From: Paludibacterium yongneupense DSM 18731
GTDB taxonomy: Bacteria > Pseudomonadota > Gammaproteobacteria > Burkholderiales > Chromobacteriaceae
Length of the DNA: 41,103 nucleotides
Reading direction: 5' to 3'
Assembly: GCF_000422925.1 (NCBI RefSeq)
Contig: NZ_AUGZ01000035.1
Coordinates: 1 to 41,103, forward strand
Under the pieces are notes generated by a model. That model saw nothing but the letters and a program-made list of their open reading frames with translations, was not told the DNA's origin and searched no databases. Both the position numbers and the translations under genes were made by a program. The number at the start of each line of letters is the position of its first letter. Position 1 is the stretch's first letter. Below, one piece after another: positions 1 through 8,363 of the stretch.

Positions 1-114
1 AAACGCCTGGAGCGTGAGATCCTGCGTAAGGACAAGGCTCTGGCGGAGGCAGCGGCATTACTGATTCTGCAAAAAAAAGTGCGCGCCCTTTGGGGCGACA
101 ACGAGGACGATTGA
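1..114 (+). pseudogene. IS3-family OrfA, C-terminal fragment
   Basis: This is the C-terminal end of a transposase OrfA, open from base 1 to a TGA at 112-114. The segment KRLERE...LAEAAALLILQKK is the coiled-coil tail typical of IS3-family OrfA, and it is closely similar to the tail of the second copy near 935-1034. A run of eight A residues at 71-78 lies in the frame CAA AAA AAA. The orfB frame is open in -1 from that point, so it fits the programmed -1 frameshift site that makes OrfAB in this family. The gene start lies outside the window. Confidence 0.75.
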
Positions 115-478
115 CCCTGCTGGAGCACCGTGAGCAGCTCACCGACTGGGTACAACAGGCATGCAATGACGGCGCTTCGCTGTACCGTTCTTGCGCGGTG
201 GTCGGCATCTCGGTGCATAGCTGGTATCGCTGGCGGCAAGATGGCGTCGTCAGCCCCGACCAGCGCCCTCTGGTTGATCGACCCGAGCCCGCCAACAAGC
301 TCTGCGCCGCGGAACGACAGGCGGTGCTGGCACTGTGCAACAGCCCGCGCTTTGATAGCGTGCCGCCGAGCCAGATCGTGCCGATTTTGGCGGATGAAGG
401 CCGCTATGTCGCCTCCGAATCCACCATGTATCGGGTCCTGCGCGCGGCCGCGATGCTGCACCAGCCCCGCCCCCCCGG
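90..478 (+). pseudogene. IS3-family OrfB (transposase), N-terminal fragment
   Basis: The -1 frame relative to orfA encodes the N-terminal part of an IS3-type OrfB. Recognisable features are the helix-turn-helix-like SWYRWRQDG and the family segments RPLVDRPEPANKL and PPSQIVPILADEG, up to RVLRAAAMLHQ. The frame is interrupted at about 478 by the left end of a second element; the remaining ~30 bp of open frame is unrelated. No DDE catalytic domain remains, so no active transposase can be made. In vivo the protein would normally be made as a frameshift fusion with OrfA, so the position of an independent start codon is not meaningful. Confidence 0.7.
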
Positions 479-1034
479 TGTTAGGGTAGTTGTCGTGTCT
501 TCAGATTGAATGGATTCATCATCCGGGGGCGGGGAAAGTTTTTGCTATGGCACGTTACTCACCTGAGCGCCGTGAGGCCTTACTCAAGAAGCTGTTACCA
601 CCTTTCAACATGACCGTGGCTGAGCTGGCACGTCAGGAAGGTCTCTCCGAGCAGACTCTGTACAATTGGCGCAAACAGGCCAAAGCCGGAGGAGCCGCAG
701 TGCCAGGAGACAAGAATCGCGCCGAGGATTGGCCCGCTGAAGCCAAGCTGGCGATCGTTATCGAAACCGCCTCGCTTTCGGAGATCGAGCTGAGCGAGTA
801 TTGCCGCAGCAAGGGTCTGTACCCGGCGCAAGTTCAGGCTTGGCGCCAAGCTTGTCTCACTGATCAGCATTCAAGCCGAGAGCCGCGCTTGAATGAGCAG
901 GCACAGTCCCGGGCCGACAAGAAACGCATCAAGGAACTCGAACGCGAATTGCACCGTAAGGAGAAAGCGTTGACGGAGGCCGCTGCGCTCCTGGTGCTGC
1001 GAAAAAAACTGGATGCCTTCTGGGAGGACGACAG
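479..1034 (+). mobile_element. Partial IS3-family insertion sequence (copy B), left end present
   Basis: This second element starts at about 479 with TGTTAGGGTAGTTGTC, a TG-starting end as expected for IS3 family, and runs through nearly all of orfA. It stops abruptly at about 1034, just before the expected orfA stop codon; the sequence after that is unrelated. It appears to have inserted into copy A and then lost its right half by deletion. The right inverted repeat and orfB are missing. Confidence 0.65.
547..1034 (+). pseudogene. IS3-family OrfA, lacks its stop and orfB partner
   Basis: The gene starts at ATG 547 (MARYSPERREALLKKL). A helix-turn-helix segment (MTVAELARQEGLSEQTLYNW) spans about residues 18-37, and a second HTH-like region lies around 80-105. 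A C-terminal coiled coil with ELERELHRKEKALTEAAALL follows. A run of seven A at 1002-1008 sits at the same place as the A run in copy A and could be the -1 frameshift site. After codon ~163 the frame runs on into unrelated DNA, so the natural C-terminus and orfB are lost. It may still bind IS ends but cannot transpose. Confidence 0.7.
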
Positions 1035-1166
1035 CCTGGTATCACGTCTGGTGCCGTACCGGTTTGCGCCTCATCCTCGACCACGTCCAGCCCGAACAAT
1101 TTGCGATCCTCTGGCAGGGAGAGGACGGCATCCATCATGGCGCTTGCCGCCGCAGCCGACCTCGCG

Positions 1167-1796
1167 CTATGACCCCACCCCGCCACCCAGCCACGCGCCA
1201 TACACGAACAGCGGCAGGAAACCCGCGCCGGCCGCCAGATACAGAATCAGCAACACCTCCCGGCCGCGCGCGAGCCGACCGAACAGCCGCGTCATCACCA
1301 CGGCGATGGCGCCGGTGGCGATGTACACGCCGACGCACAGCAGCAACTCGTACAGCGCAAAGACGATACCCGGCCACGGGGCGACGCTCCGCGCGGCAGC
1401 ATAGCGCGCGATAAAGGCCAGCAACGCACCGCCCAGGGTCAGGCTCTGAAACGCATGGACTTCACCGAGCACAGGCAGGCGCGGCAGCAGCAGCGTCGCC
1501 GCGAACAATCCCGCCAGCAGGGCCGCCGTCGCCGACGGGTGGCCGAAGAACGCATGCAGACCCCGGCTCCACGGCGCATCGACGCCGAGCATATGCGGCC
1601 ACATGAGCAGCACGAAAGTCAGCTGCGCGGCGACAAGCGACAGCGAGTGGCGCAGCACCTCGCGCAGCGGGCCGCCCTCCCCCAGGAACCAACGCCAGGA
1701 TGGCGCCGAGGCGATCGCCAGGAACAGCGCCACTCCCCCGGCATTCTGCCAGCCGCGCATGCCGCGCACGGCAGCCGTCATGCAAGCCAAAAACAT
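1167..1796 (-). CDS. Polytopic membrane protein of unknown function
   Basis: The predicted protein has 209 residues and is very hydrophobic, with about six candidate membrane helices, including VALFLAIASAPSWRWF, LTFVLLMWPHMLG, AALLAGLFAATLLL, IVFALYELLLCVGVY and LLILYLAAGAGFLPLF. The ATG at 1796 is preferred because a purine-rich GGAGGGGGA lies about 8 bases upstream; the open frame extends further to 1868 but has no better start. I recognise no family. It is convergent with the IS remnants and divergent from the glucosaminidase gene, so it is probably transcribed alone. Function unknown. Confidence 0.65.
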   Translation of the reverse strand: MFLACMTAAVRGMRGWQNAGGVALFLAIASAPSWRWFLGEGGPLREVLRHSLSLVAAQLTFVLLMWPHMLGVDAPWSRGLHAFFGHPSATAALLAGLFAATLLLPRLPVLGEVHAFQSLTLGGALLAFIARYAAARSVAPWPGIVFALYELLLCVGVYIATGAIAVVMTRLFGRLARGREVLLILYLAAGAGFLPLFVYGAWLGGGVGS

Positions 1797-2051
1797 CGCG
1801 ATTGCTCCCCCTCCCTCTCTCCGACCGGCACATGCCTGCGGCGCCGTCGGTCTCCCTTGATCGATCACTTGGCCCCGATCCAGGCAGCCGATTCTGCTTA
1901 TTTAGACCCCTATCACGATGCCAGAAGCTATTCCAACCGCGTGACCTTTACCGGCGCTTGCGCTTCGCGTCCACTAGCCGGTGATCGAGCCGTTTTCATC
2001 CCCGGCCGGCGCGCCGCTCGATGGCGCCGCCGGCAGTACGAAAGGAGCGCA

Positions 2052-2513
2052 ATGACCCCGCACGCATTCATCGCCTTGATCGGTCCCGCCGCACAGGCCT
2101 CGTCCCGCGCGAGCGACATCCCGGCCAGCTTTACCGTGGCGCAGGCGGCACTGGAATCCGGCTGGGGCGAGTCCCGCCTGGCGCGCGAAGCGAAAAACCT
2201 GTTCGGCATCAAGGCCGGGCCGGCGTGGCCGGGCGAGATCCTGACGCTGGAGACGCGCGAATTCATCGCCGGCGAGTGGGTGATGCAGACCTCGCACTGG
2301 CGCAAATACCCGAGCTGGCGCAGCGGCATGGACGACCACGCGGCATTTTTATGCGACAACCCGCGCTATGCGCGCTGCTTCGACCATCGCAGCGGCGAAG
2401 ACTTCGCCGCTGCCGTCGCGCGGGCCGGCTACGCCACCGACCCCGACTATGCGGCCAAGCTGCAGGCCATCATCGTCCGCTACCGGCTCGGCGAACTCGA
2501 CAGTGTCGCCTGA
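2052..2513 (+). CDS. Small glucosaminidase-family peptidoglycan hydrolase
   Basis: This 153-residue protein consists almost wholly of a glucosaminidase domain (the family that includes the FlgJ C-terminal domain and phage-type muramidases). Typical motifs are AQAALESGWGESRLA, with the catalytic Glu, then KNLFGIKAG and WRKYPSWRSGMDDHAAFL. It should cleave peptidoglycan glycan strands. The start at 2052 has a strong AAAGGAG site about 7 bases upstream. There is no signal peptide and no FlgJ rod-capping domain, so it resembles a phage endolysin or needs another export route. It is convergent with pepD, with a gap of 55 bp. Confidence 0.8.
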   Translation: MTPHAFIALIGPAAQASSRASDIPASFTVAQAALESGWGESRLAREAKNLFGIKAGPAWPGEILTLETREFIAGEWVMQTSHWRKYPSWRSGMDDHAAFLCDNPRYARCFDHRSGEDFAAAVARAGYATDPDYAAKLQAIIVRYRLGELDSVA

Positions 2514-2568
2514 CGCGAAAACGACGGGGCGGACCTGCCCCCATCCCGCCGGCCTGCGCCCGGCCCGT

Positions 2569-4020
2569 CTAGCGCGCGTCGACCGCGGCCAGGATGGACT
2601 TGAGCAGCGACCAGGCCTGGCCGACCGATTCCACGCGAACGCGTTCGCCCGGCGCATGCGCGCCGCGGATGTCCGGACCGAACGACACCATGTCCATCTG
2701 CGGATACTTCGACCCGATCAGCCCGCACTCGAGCCCGGCGTGGATGACCTGCACGCGGGCAGCGTGGCCATGCTCGCGCTCGAACACCCGGCGGCACAGC
2801 GCGAGCAGTTCGGACTCGGGGTTGGGTGCCCAGCCCGGGTAGCCGCCCTCGAGTTCGATCTCCGCGCCGATCAGGCCGAACAGGCTTTCGATTTCGCGCG
2901 CGAGCATCCAGGTGCCGCTGTTGATCAGCGAGCGCACCATCATGTTGGCGAACAGGCTGCCGTTTTCCAGCGTGACCACGCCGAGATTGTTCGAGGTTTC
3001 CACCACGCCCGGCACGCGCCGGCTCATGGCCTTGACCCCGTGCGGAGCGGCGTGCAGCGCGGCCATGATCGCGCGCTGATCGTCCCGCGCCATCACCTCG
3101 GCGCCGTCGGCCGCGGCGATGGTCAGCGCGATCGCGTCGTCGACACCGGTGTACTCGTCGCGCAGCACGCCTTGCAGCGTATCGCCGAGGGCGGCGAATT
3201 CGGCTTCGCTTGCGGCCGGAAAGGCGACCACGGCAAACGCTTCGCGCGCGAGCGCATTGCGCGCGGTGCCGCCGTTGAGGCTGACGACGCGCAGGTCGAG
3301 TTTGGCTTCCAGTTCGCGCACCCAGCGGATCAGCGCCTTGATGGCGTTGGCACGGCCGAGATGGATGTCGGCGCCGGAGTGGCCGCCGGTCAGGCCGGAG
3401 ACGGTCAGGCGGCGCACCGCATAGCCGGCGGGCAGCGCTTCGCGGCGATAGTCGCGGCGCACGTTGACGTCGATGCCGCCCGCGCAGCCCATGTAGAACT
3501 CGCCCCACTCTTCGGTATCGAGATTGATCAGCAGGCTGCCTTCGAGCAGGCCCTGCTCGAGGCCGAGGGCGCCGCCCATGCCCTGCTCTTCGTCGAGCGT
3601 GAACAGCGCTTCCAGCGGGCCGTGCGCGATGTCCTCGCTCTCGAGCGCAGCCAGCGCCAGCGCCACGCCGATGCCGTTGTCGGCGCCCAGCGTGGTGCTC
3701 TCGGCGACCAGCCAGCCGTCTTTCAGCACCGGACGGATCGGGTCCTTGAAAAAATCATGCACGGTGCCGGCGTTGGCCTGGCACACCATGTCGAGATGGC
3801 CTTGCAGCACCACGCCGGGCCGGTTTTCCATGCCCGCCGTCGCCGGCTTCCTGATGATCAGGTTGCCGGCCGCGTCGATACGGCTCTCCAGGCCGCGCAA
3901 TTCGGCCCAGCCCCGCAGATAGTCGCGCAGCGCCGTCTCGTGCTTGGACGGACGGGGGATGTCGCACAGGGTCTGAAAATGCGCCCACACCACGGCGGGT
4001 TCGAGTTCTGCCATCGTCAT
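2569..4020 (-). CDS. pepD: Aminoacyl-histidine dipeptidase (peptidase D)
   Basis: This is a 483-residue cytoplasmic zinc dipeptidase of the M20 family that hydrolyses Xaa-His (carnosine-type) and other dipeptides. Metal-site motifs are visible: QGHLDMVCQ (His and Asp), GADNGIGVAL, the catalytic-Glu region LDEEQGMGGA and LINLDTEEWGE. VRRLTVSGLTGGHSGADIHLG marks the M20 lid domain. Length agrees with E. coli PepD (about 485). The start at 4020 has AAGGAAA upstream; a second ATG two codons later is also possible. It lies downstream of the ABC exporter gene on the same strand with an 81-bp gap. Confidence 0.93.
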   Translation of the reverse strand: MTMAELEPAVVWAHFQTLCDIPRPSKHETALRDYLRGWAELRGLESRIDAAGNLIIRKPATAGMENRPGVVLQGHLDMVCQANAGTVHDFFKDPIRPVLKDGWLVAESTTLGADNGIGVALALAALESEDIAHGPLEALFTLDEEQGMGGALGLEQGLLEGSLLINLDTEEWGEFYMGCAGGIDVNVRRDYRREALPAGYAVRRLTVSGLTGGHSGADIHLGRANAIKALIRWVRELEAKLDLRVVSLNGGTARNALAREAFAVVAFPAASEAEFAALGDTLQGVLRDEYTGVDDAIALTIAAADGAEVMARDDQRAIMAALHAAPHGVKAMSRRVPGVVETSNNLGVVTLENGSLFANMMVRSLINSGTWMLAREIESLFGLIGAEIELEGGYPGWAPNPESELLALCRRVFEREHGHAARVQVIHAGLECGLIGSKYPQMDMVSFGPDIRGAHAPGERVRVESVGQAWSLLKSILAAVDAR

Positions 4021-4101
4021 TGCATGTTTCCTTGCATTCGTTCAAGCGCGCAATGTACCACGCCACGGCCGCGGCTTAAACCGCGCCCGCGTTTTGTACA
4101 C

Positions 4102-5898
4102 TCACCAGCCGGCCTCGACCGCGCTCTCGCCCTGCTGTTGCAGGCGCCACATTTCGGCATAGCGGCCGTCGCGCTCGACCAGTTCGCGGTGGGTGCCGGA
4201 TTCGATCACGCGCCCGCCGTCGAGCACCGCGATCTGGTCGGCATCGACGATGGTCGACAGGCGGTGGGCGATCACCAGCGTGGTGCGATTGGCCGAGATT
4301 TCGGCCAGTTCGTGCTGGATCGCTTTTTCGGTGCGCGAGTCGAGCGCGCTGGTCGCTTCGTCGAAAATCAGGATGGGAGGGTTCTTGAGCAGCGCACGCG
4401 CGATCGCGACCCGCTGTTTCTCGCCGCCCGACAGTTTCAGCCCGCGCTCGCCGACCATGGTGTCGTAGCCGTCGGGCAGCCCCTGCACGAAGTCATGGAT
4501 ATGCGCCGAGCGCGCGGCATCGAGCACGTCCTCGCGCGCGGCATCGGGCCGGCCGTAGGCGATATTGTAGTAAATGGTGTCGTTAAACAGCACCGTGTCC
4601 TGCGGCACGATGCCGATATGGGCGCGCAGCGAGTCCTGCGTCATGTCGCGCACGTCGACGCCGTTGAGCGCGAGACGGCCGCCGCTGACGTCGTAGAAGC
4701 GAAACAGCAGCCGCGCGAGCGTCGACTTGCCGGCGCCGCTGGTGCCGACCACGGCCAGCGTCTTGCCGGCCGGCACATGCAGATCGACGCGGTGCAGGAT
4801 CTGGCGCTTGGGGTCGTAGGAGAAGTCCACCCCTTCGAAATCCAGGCGCGCGCTCGTCGTCGCGAGGATCTGAGCGCCCGGTCGATCCGACACTTCCGCA
4901 TCGGATTTCAAAATATCGAACATGCGCTCCATATCGGCCAGCGAGTGCTTGATCTCGCGGTAGACGAAGCCCAGAAAATTCAGCGGTGCGTACAGCTGCG
5001 TCAGGTAGGCCGACACCAGCACCACGTCGCCGACGCTCATCTCGTGCCGCACCACGCCGCGCGCGGCCATGGTCATGATCAGGGTCACGCCGATGGCGAT
5101 GATCGCGCCCTGCCCGGCATTGAGCATGGACAGCGACACCTGGTTCTTGGTGGCCGACGCTTCCCACGCGGCGAGATTCGTGTCGTAGCGCTCGGCTTCG
5201 AAGCGTTCGTTGTTGAAATACTTGACGGTTTCGTAGTTGAGCAGCGCGTCGACGGCGCGCGCATTCGCGCGCGAGTCGAGGTCGTTCATGCTGCGGCGGA
5301 ATACGGTGCGCCATTCGGTCACCACCAGGGTGAAGACGATATACAACACGATGGTGCCGAGCGTCACCAGCGCGAACGCGCCCTGGTAGCGCGCGAGCAG
5401 GATGCCGGTCACCAGCGCGATTTCGAACAGCGTCGGCAGGATGTTGAACACGGTAAAGTTGAGGACGAAGCCGATGCCCTTGGTGCCGCGATCGATGTCG
5501 CGGCTCATGCCGCCGGTCTGGCGCGTCAGGTGGAACGCGAGCGACAGGCGCAGCAGGTGTTCGAACACCGAGCGCGCGACGCGGCGCACCGCCCCCTGGA
5601 TCACGCGCGCGAACACCGCGTCGCGCATTTCGCCGAGCAGGCTGGCGGCGAGCCGGGCGATGCCGTAGCCGATCAGCGCGGCGACCGGCAGCATCATCGC
5701 CGTCGCCGGCAGCGACAACCGATCGATGATGTTCTTCAGGTACAGCGGGACCCAGACATTGGCCACCTTGGCCAGGATCAGACAGGACAAGGCGGCGCCC
5801 ATGCGCCACTTGAATGCCATCAGATAAGGCATCAGGGTCTTGAGGGTTTGCCAGTCGTTACGGTTGCGCGGCGCGGTGCCGCTATGGGTAAAACGCAT
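4102..5898 (-). CDS. Atm1-type ABC exporter (fused permease/ATPase)
   Basis: This 598-residue half-transporter has a six-helix ABC membrane domain (about residues 25-325) followed by an ATPase domain (about 350-590). The ATPase shows Walker A GTSGAGKST, signature LSGGEKQRVAIARAL, Walker B ILIFDEATSALD and H-loop VIAHRLST. The segment ALLNYETVKYFNNE is characteristic of the Atm1/ABCB7/HMT1 group, whose members export glutathione-linked or metal-related substrates. It should work as a homodimer in the inner membrane. The substrate cannot be read from sequence. It follows apaG on the same strand. Confidence 0.88.
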   Translation of the reverse strand: MRFTHSGTAPRNRNDWQTLKTLMPYLMAFKWRMGAALSCLILAKVANVWVPLYLKNIIDRLSLPATAMMLPVAALIGYGIARLAASLLGEMRDAVFARVIQGAVRRVARSVFEHLLRLSLAFHLTRQTGGMSRDIDRGTKGIGFVLNFTVFNILPTLFEIALVTGILLARYQGAFALVTLGTIVLYIVFTLVVTEWRTVFRRSMNDLDSRANARAVDALLNYETVKYFNNERFEAERYDTNLAAWEASATKNQVSLSMLNAGQGAIIAIGVTLIMTMAARGVVRHEMSVGDVVLVSAYLTQLYAPLNFLGFVYREIKHSLADMERMFDILKSDAEVSDRPGAQILATTSARLDFEGVDFSYDPKRQILHRVDLHVPAGKTLAVVGTSGAGKSTLARLLFRFYDVSGGRLALNGVDVRDMTQDSLRAHIGIVPQDTVLFNDTIYYNIAYGRPDAAREDVLDAARSAHIHDFVQGLPDGYDTMVGERGLKLSGGEKQRVAIARALLKNPPILIFDEATSALDSRTEKAIQHELAEISANRTTLVIAHRLSTIVDADQIAVLDGGRVIESGTHRELVERDGRYAEMWRLQQQGESAVEAGW

Positions 5899-6003
5899 GA
5901 ATGCTGCCCGGGTGAACGTCGGCGCGAGCGGTGTCGCGGCGGCGGCGATTCGAAACGGACGCCGCTCGGACGTCCCCGTCGCACGGCGCGCGAGCGCCGC
6001 GCG

Positions 6004-6384
6004 TCAATGCAGTACGCGCCGGGCCACCAGCACCATCTCCGGTATTTCGGCGTCGAAACGGGTGCCGTCCTGCGACACCATCTGATAGCGCCCGCGCATG
6101 CTGCCGAACGGGGTTTTCAGCGAGGTGATGCTGGAGTACTCGAACTGGGCGCCCGGCTCTATCCACGGCTGCTCGCCGACCACGCCCAGACCGCGCACTT
6201 CCTGCACCTGTTCGTTGGCATCGGTGATGATCCAGTGGCGGCTGACCAGTTGTGCGGGTTCCGCCCCCAGATTCGTGATACGGATCGTGTAGCCGAACGC
6301 GTACACGTCGGCGGCCAGATTGGATTTTTCTTCCGAGTAGGCCGACTCGGGCTGCACCAGCAGTTTATAACGTTCGGTATTCAT
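6004..6384 (-). CDS. apaG: ApaG protein
   Basis: This 126-residue single-domain protein has the ApaG fold signature: [39 protein letters not shown] and a C-terminal [14 protein letters not shown]. Length matches the family (~125). ApaG has been linked to Co2+ resistance and Mg2+ efflux in enterobacteria, but its biochemical role is unsettled. It is transcribed divergently from rpe with a ~100-bp gap, an arrangement common in betaproteobacteria, and lies upstream of the ABC exporter gene. Confidence 0.93.
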   Translation of the reverse strand: MNTERYKLLVQPESAYSEEKSNLAADVYAFGYTIRITNLGAEPAQLVSRHWIITDANEQVQEVRGLGVVGEQPWIEPGAQFEYSSITSLKTPFGSMRGRYQMVSQDGTRFDAEIPEMVLVARRVLH

Positions 6385-6487
6385 CGCATTTACCTTTCCC
6401 CGGCCCGCCCGTGCCGCGCACGGGTGGGGTTTTGGCGACGGTCTGCGTTACAATCACGGAAATCAACCTCTCCGGATCAACACGACC

Positions 6488-7168
6488 ATGGGTTCTTTTC
6501 GTATTGCCCCCAGCATTTTGTCGGCGGATTTCGCCCGCCTGGGCGAGGAAGTCCGCGACGTGATCGCCGCCGGCGCCGACATGATTCACTTTGACGTCAT
6601 GGACAATCACTACGTCCCCAACCTCACCATCGGTCCCATGGTATGTGCAGCCATACGACCGCATGTTCAAGCCCCGATCGACGTGCATCTGATGGTCAAG
6701 CCGGTCGACAGCCTGATTGCGCTGTTCGCCGACGCCGGCGCCGACATCATCACCTTCCATCCCGAGGCCTCCGAACACATAGACCGCAGCCTCGGGCTGA
6801 TCCGCGATCGCGGCTGCAAGGCGGGGTTGGTCTTCAACCCGGCCACCCCCCTATCCTACCTCGATCATGTGATGGACAAGATCGACATGATTCTTGTCAT
6901 GTCGGTCAACCCCGGCTTCGGCGGGCAGTCTTTCATCCCGCACGCGCTCGACAAGATCGCCACCGCACGGCAACGCATCGACGCGTGGCGCGAGAACCAC
7001 GACAACGAGATCTGGCTCGAAGTCGACGGAGGCGTCAAGGTCGACAATATCGCGGCGATCGCCCGCGCAGGCGCCGACACCTTCGTCGCCGGTTCCGCCA
7101 TCTATAACACCCCCGACTATGCGGCTACCATCGCAGCGATGCGCACGGCCCTCGGGCAACACCGTTAA
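6488..7168 (+). CDS. rpe: Ribulose-phosphate 3-epimerase
   Basis: This 226-residue TIM-barrel enzyme of the pentose phosphate pathway interconverts ribulose 5-phosphate and xylulose 5-phosphate. Family motifs are clear: N-terminal APSILSADF (Ser and Asp), metal-ligand region [18 protein letters not shown] (His), phosphate loop [12 protein letters not shown] and the second catalytic Asp in EVDGGV, then phosphate-binding VAGSAIY. Length is normal. gph follows after 34 bp on the same strand, a conserved rpe-gph pair that is often linked with trpE, as here. Confidence 0.96.
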   Translation: MGSFRIAPSILSADFARLGEEVRDVIAAGADMIHFDVMDNHYVPNLTIGPMVCAAIRPHVQAPIDVHLMVKPVDSLIALFADAGADIITFHPEASEHIDRSLGLIRDRGCKAGLVFNPATPLSYLDHVMDKIDMILVMSVNPGFGGQSFIPHALDKIATARQRIDAWRENHDNEIWLEVDGGVKVDNIAAIARAGADTFVAGSAIYNTPDYAATIAAMRTALGQHR

Positions 7169-7202
7169 GCGCGGCGCCACGCCGCTGCATCAAGGCCTGA
7201 CA

Positions 7203-7883
7203 ATGACACTGCAAAACATCAAGGCAATCGCCTTCGACCTGGACGGCACCCTGGTCGACTCCATCCCCGACCTCAGCGCCGCCGCCAACGCGATGCGCGA
7301 TTTTCTCGGCCTGCCGGCCCTGCCCTCGCTACGCATCCAGGAACACGTCGGCGACGGCATCGGCAGCCTCGTGCACCGCGCGATCACCGACGAGCGCGAC
7401 GTCGAGGCGCCGGCCGATGTATGGGAAAAAGGCTACCGCTTTTTCATCGAATACTACCGCGACCACCTGACCGTGCACACTACGGTCTACCCGGGCGTCA
7501 CCACCGGCATCGGCCTGATGCGCGCGCTGAATCTGCCGCTGGTGGTCATCACCAACAAATCGGAGCGCCTGGCGGTGCCGGTGCTGCAACAGCTCGGGCT
7601 GGCGGACGATTTCTGCCTGGTGCTCGGCGGCGATTCGCTGCCGGAGAAAAAACCGTCGGCCATGCCGCTGCTGCACGCCTGCGCGACGCTGGGCGTGAGC
7701 CCGCACGAAATCGCGATGGTCGGCGATTCGCCTAACGACGTACTGACGGCGCGCGCGGCCGGAGCCACCTCCATCGTGGTCAGCTATGGCTACGGCGACG
7801 CCGCGACGCTGGGCGCCGACCTCGTGCTCGACAGCCTGACCGAACTCTATCCGCTGCTGCGTCCGAACGTGCAGCCGGCCTGA
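7203..7883 (+). CDS. gph: Phosphoglycolate phosphatase
   Basis: This 226-residue HAD-superfamily hydrolase removes phosphate from 2-phosphoglycolate, formed for example during repair of oxidised DNA ends. Motif I is AFDLDGTLVDS, motif II is VVITNKSE, motif III is LPEKKPSAMPLL (Lys) and motif IV is AMVGDSPNDVLTA. The helical cap domain lies between motifs I and II. ATG 7203 is chosen because the protein begins normally (MTLQNIKAIAFDLDG), although the frame is open further upstream inside rpe. It probably forms an operon with rpe and ends at the hairpin near 7912-7958. Confidence 0.93.
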   Translation: MTLQNIKAIAFDLDGTLVDSIPDLSAAANAMRDFLGLPALPSLRIQEHVGDGIGSLVHRAITDERDVEAPADVWEKGYRFFIEYYRDHLTVHTTVYPGVTTGIGLMRALNLPLVVITNKSERLAVPVLQQLGLADDFCLVLGGDSLPEKKPSAMPLLHACATLGVSPHEIAMVGDSPNDVLTARAAGATSIVVSYGYGDAATLGADLVLDSLTELYPLLRPNVQPA

Positions 7884-7911
7884 ACCGGCGCGACTTCTAT
7901 CAGAATAGCTC

Positions 7912-7958
7912 AACAGCCCGCCGTTCCGCGGTTTTCACGCGGCATGGCGGGCTGTTTC
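7912..7958 (+). terminator. Hairpin terminator after gph
   Basis: A perfect 11-bp stem, AACAGCCCGCC (7912-7922) with GGCGGGCTGTT (7946-7956), sits 28 bp after the gph stop. The T run is short (GTTTC). It lies between the convergent gph and H-NS-like genes. Confidence 0.7.
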
Positions 7959-8013
7959 ATGTGGGGCGGGCTGAACGGCAGGGACGGAAAGCGGCAATGA
8001 AACCGGCGGCCGA

Positions 8014-8313
8014 TCAAATGGCGAGGTCGGACAACCTACCGCCGCTGTCCAGGTACCAGACCACCCAGCGCGGAGGACGGCCACGGCCGCCCCAGGTCAG
8101 GGCCGGGTTGCTCTTGCAGCGGTACTTGGCTATCGCCAGCCGGCTGTCCCGCTTCTCCTCGGCCAGCGCTTGCTCATCGTAGCGCATACGGCAGGGGGCG
8201 ATACCGAGCCCGGCCACCAGCCTGTCTTCATCCCCGTCTTCGAGATCGAGCAGGGCCGCCTCCTCCATCCCGAACAGATCGTTGACGACGTAGGGATCAT
8301 CGTTTTCTTGCAT
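8014..8313 (-). CDS. Short H-NS-family (C-terminal domain) DNA-binding protein
   Basis: This 99-residue protein has an acidic N-terminal half (LDLEDGDEDRL) and a C-terminal TWGGRGRPPRWV. The latter matches the H-NS DNA-binding consensus TWSGRGRxPxWL, whose GRGR part inserts into the minor groove of AT-rich DNA. It lacks a long N-terminal coiled coil, so it may not oligomerise as classic H-NS does. The start at 8313 has a GAGGT site at suitable spacing. It stands alone between gph and a TetR gene. The call is an H-NS-like nucleoid-associated regulator, by motif only. Confidence 0.7.
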   Translation of the reverse strand: MQENDDPYVVNDLFGMEEAALLDLEDGDEDRLVAGLGIAPCRMRYDEQALAEEKRDSRLAIAKYRCKSNPALTWGGRGRPPRWVVWYLDSGGRLSDLAI

Positions 8314-8363
8314 GCTGGCACCTCACGTTAACGGCGAGCGCCATAAATGTACCGCAACGTTCA

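Larger units (their letters stand above)
1..478 (+). mobile_element. Partial IS3-family insertion sequence (copy A)
   Basis: The window opens inside an IS3-family element. It holds the last 37 codons of orfA and the first ~130 codons of orfB. The orfB reading frame is cut at about 478, where a sequence beginning TGTTAGGGTAGTTGTC starts; that looks like the left end of a second, related element. Neither the left end nor the catalytic part of orfB (the DDE domain) is present to the right, so this copy cannot move by itself. The element boundary is inferred from loss of the orfB frame. Confidence 0.7.

Noticed and set aside
2368-6594. A plus-strand open frame of about 1408 codons across pepD, the ABC exporter and apaG
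   Set aside because: It is the antisense shadow of three clear minus-strand genes; its composition (very rich in His, Arg, Gln, Ala) is typical of antisense frames in GC-rich DNA.
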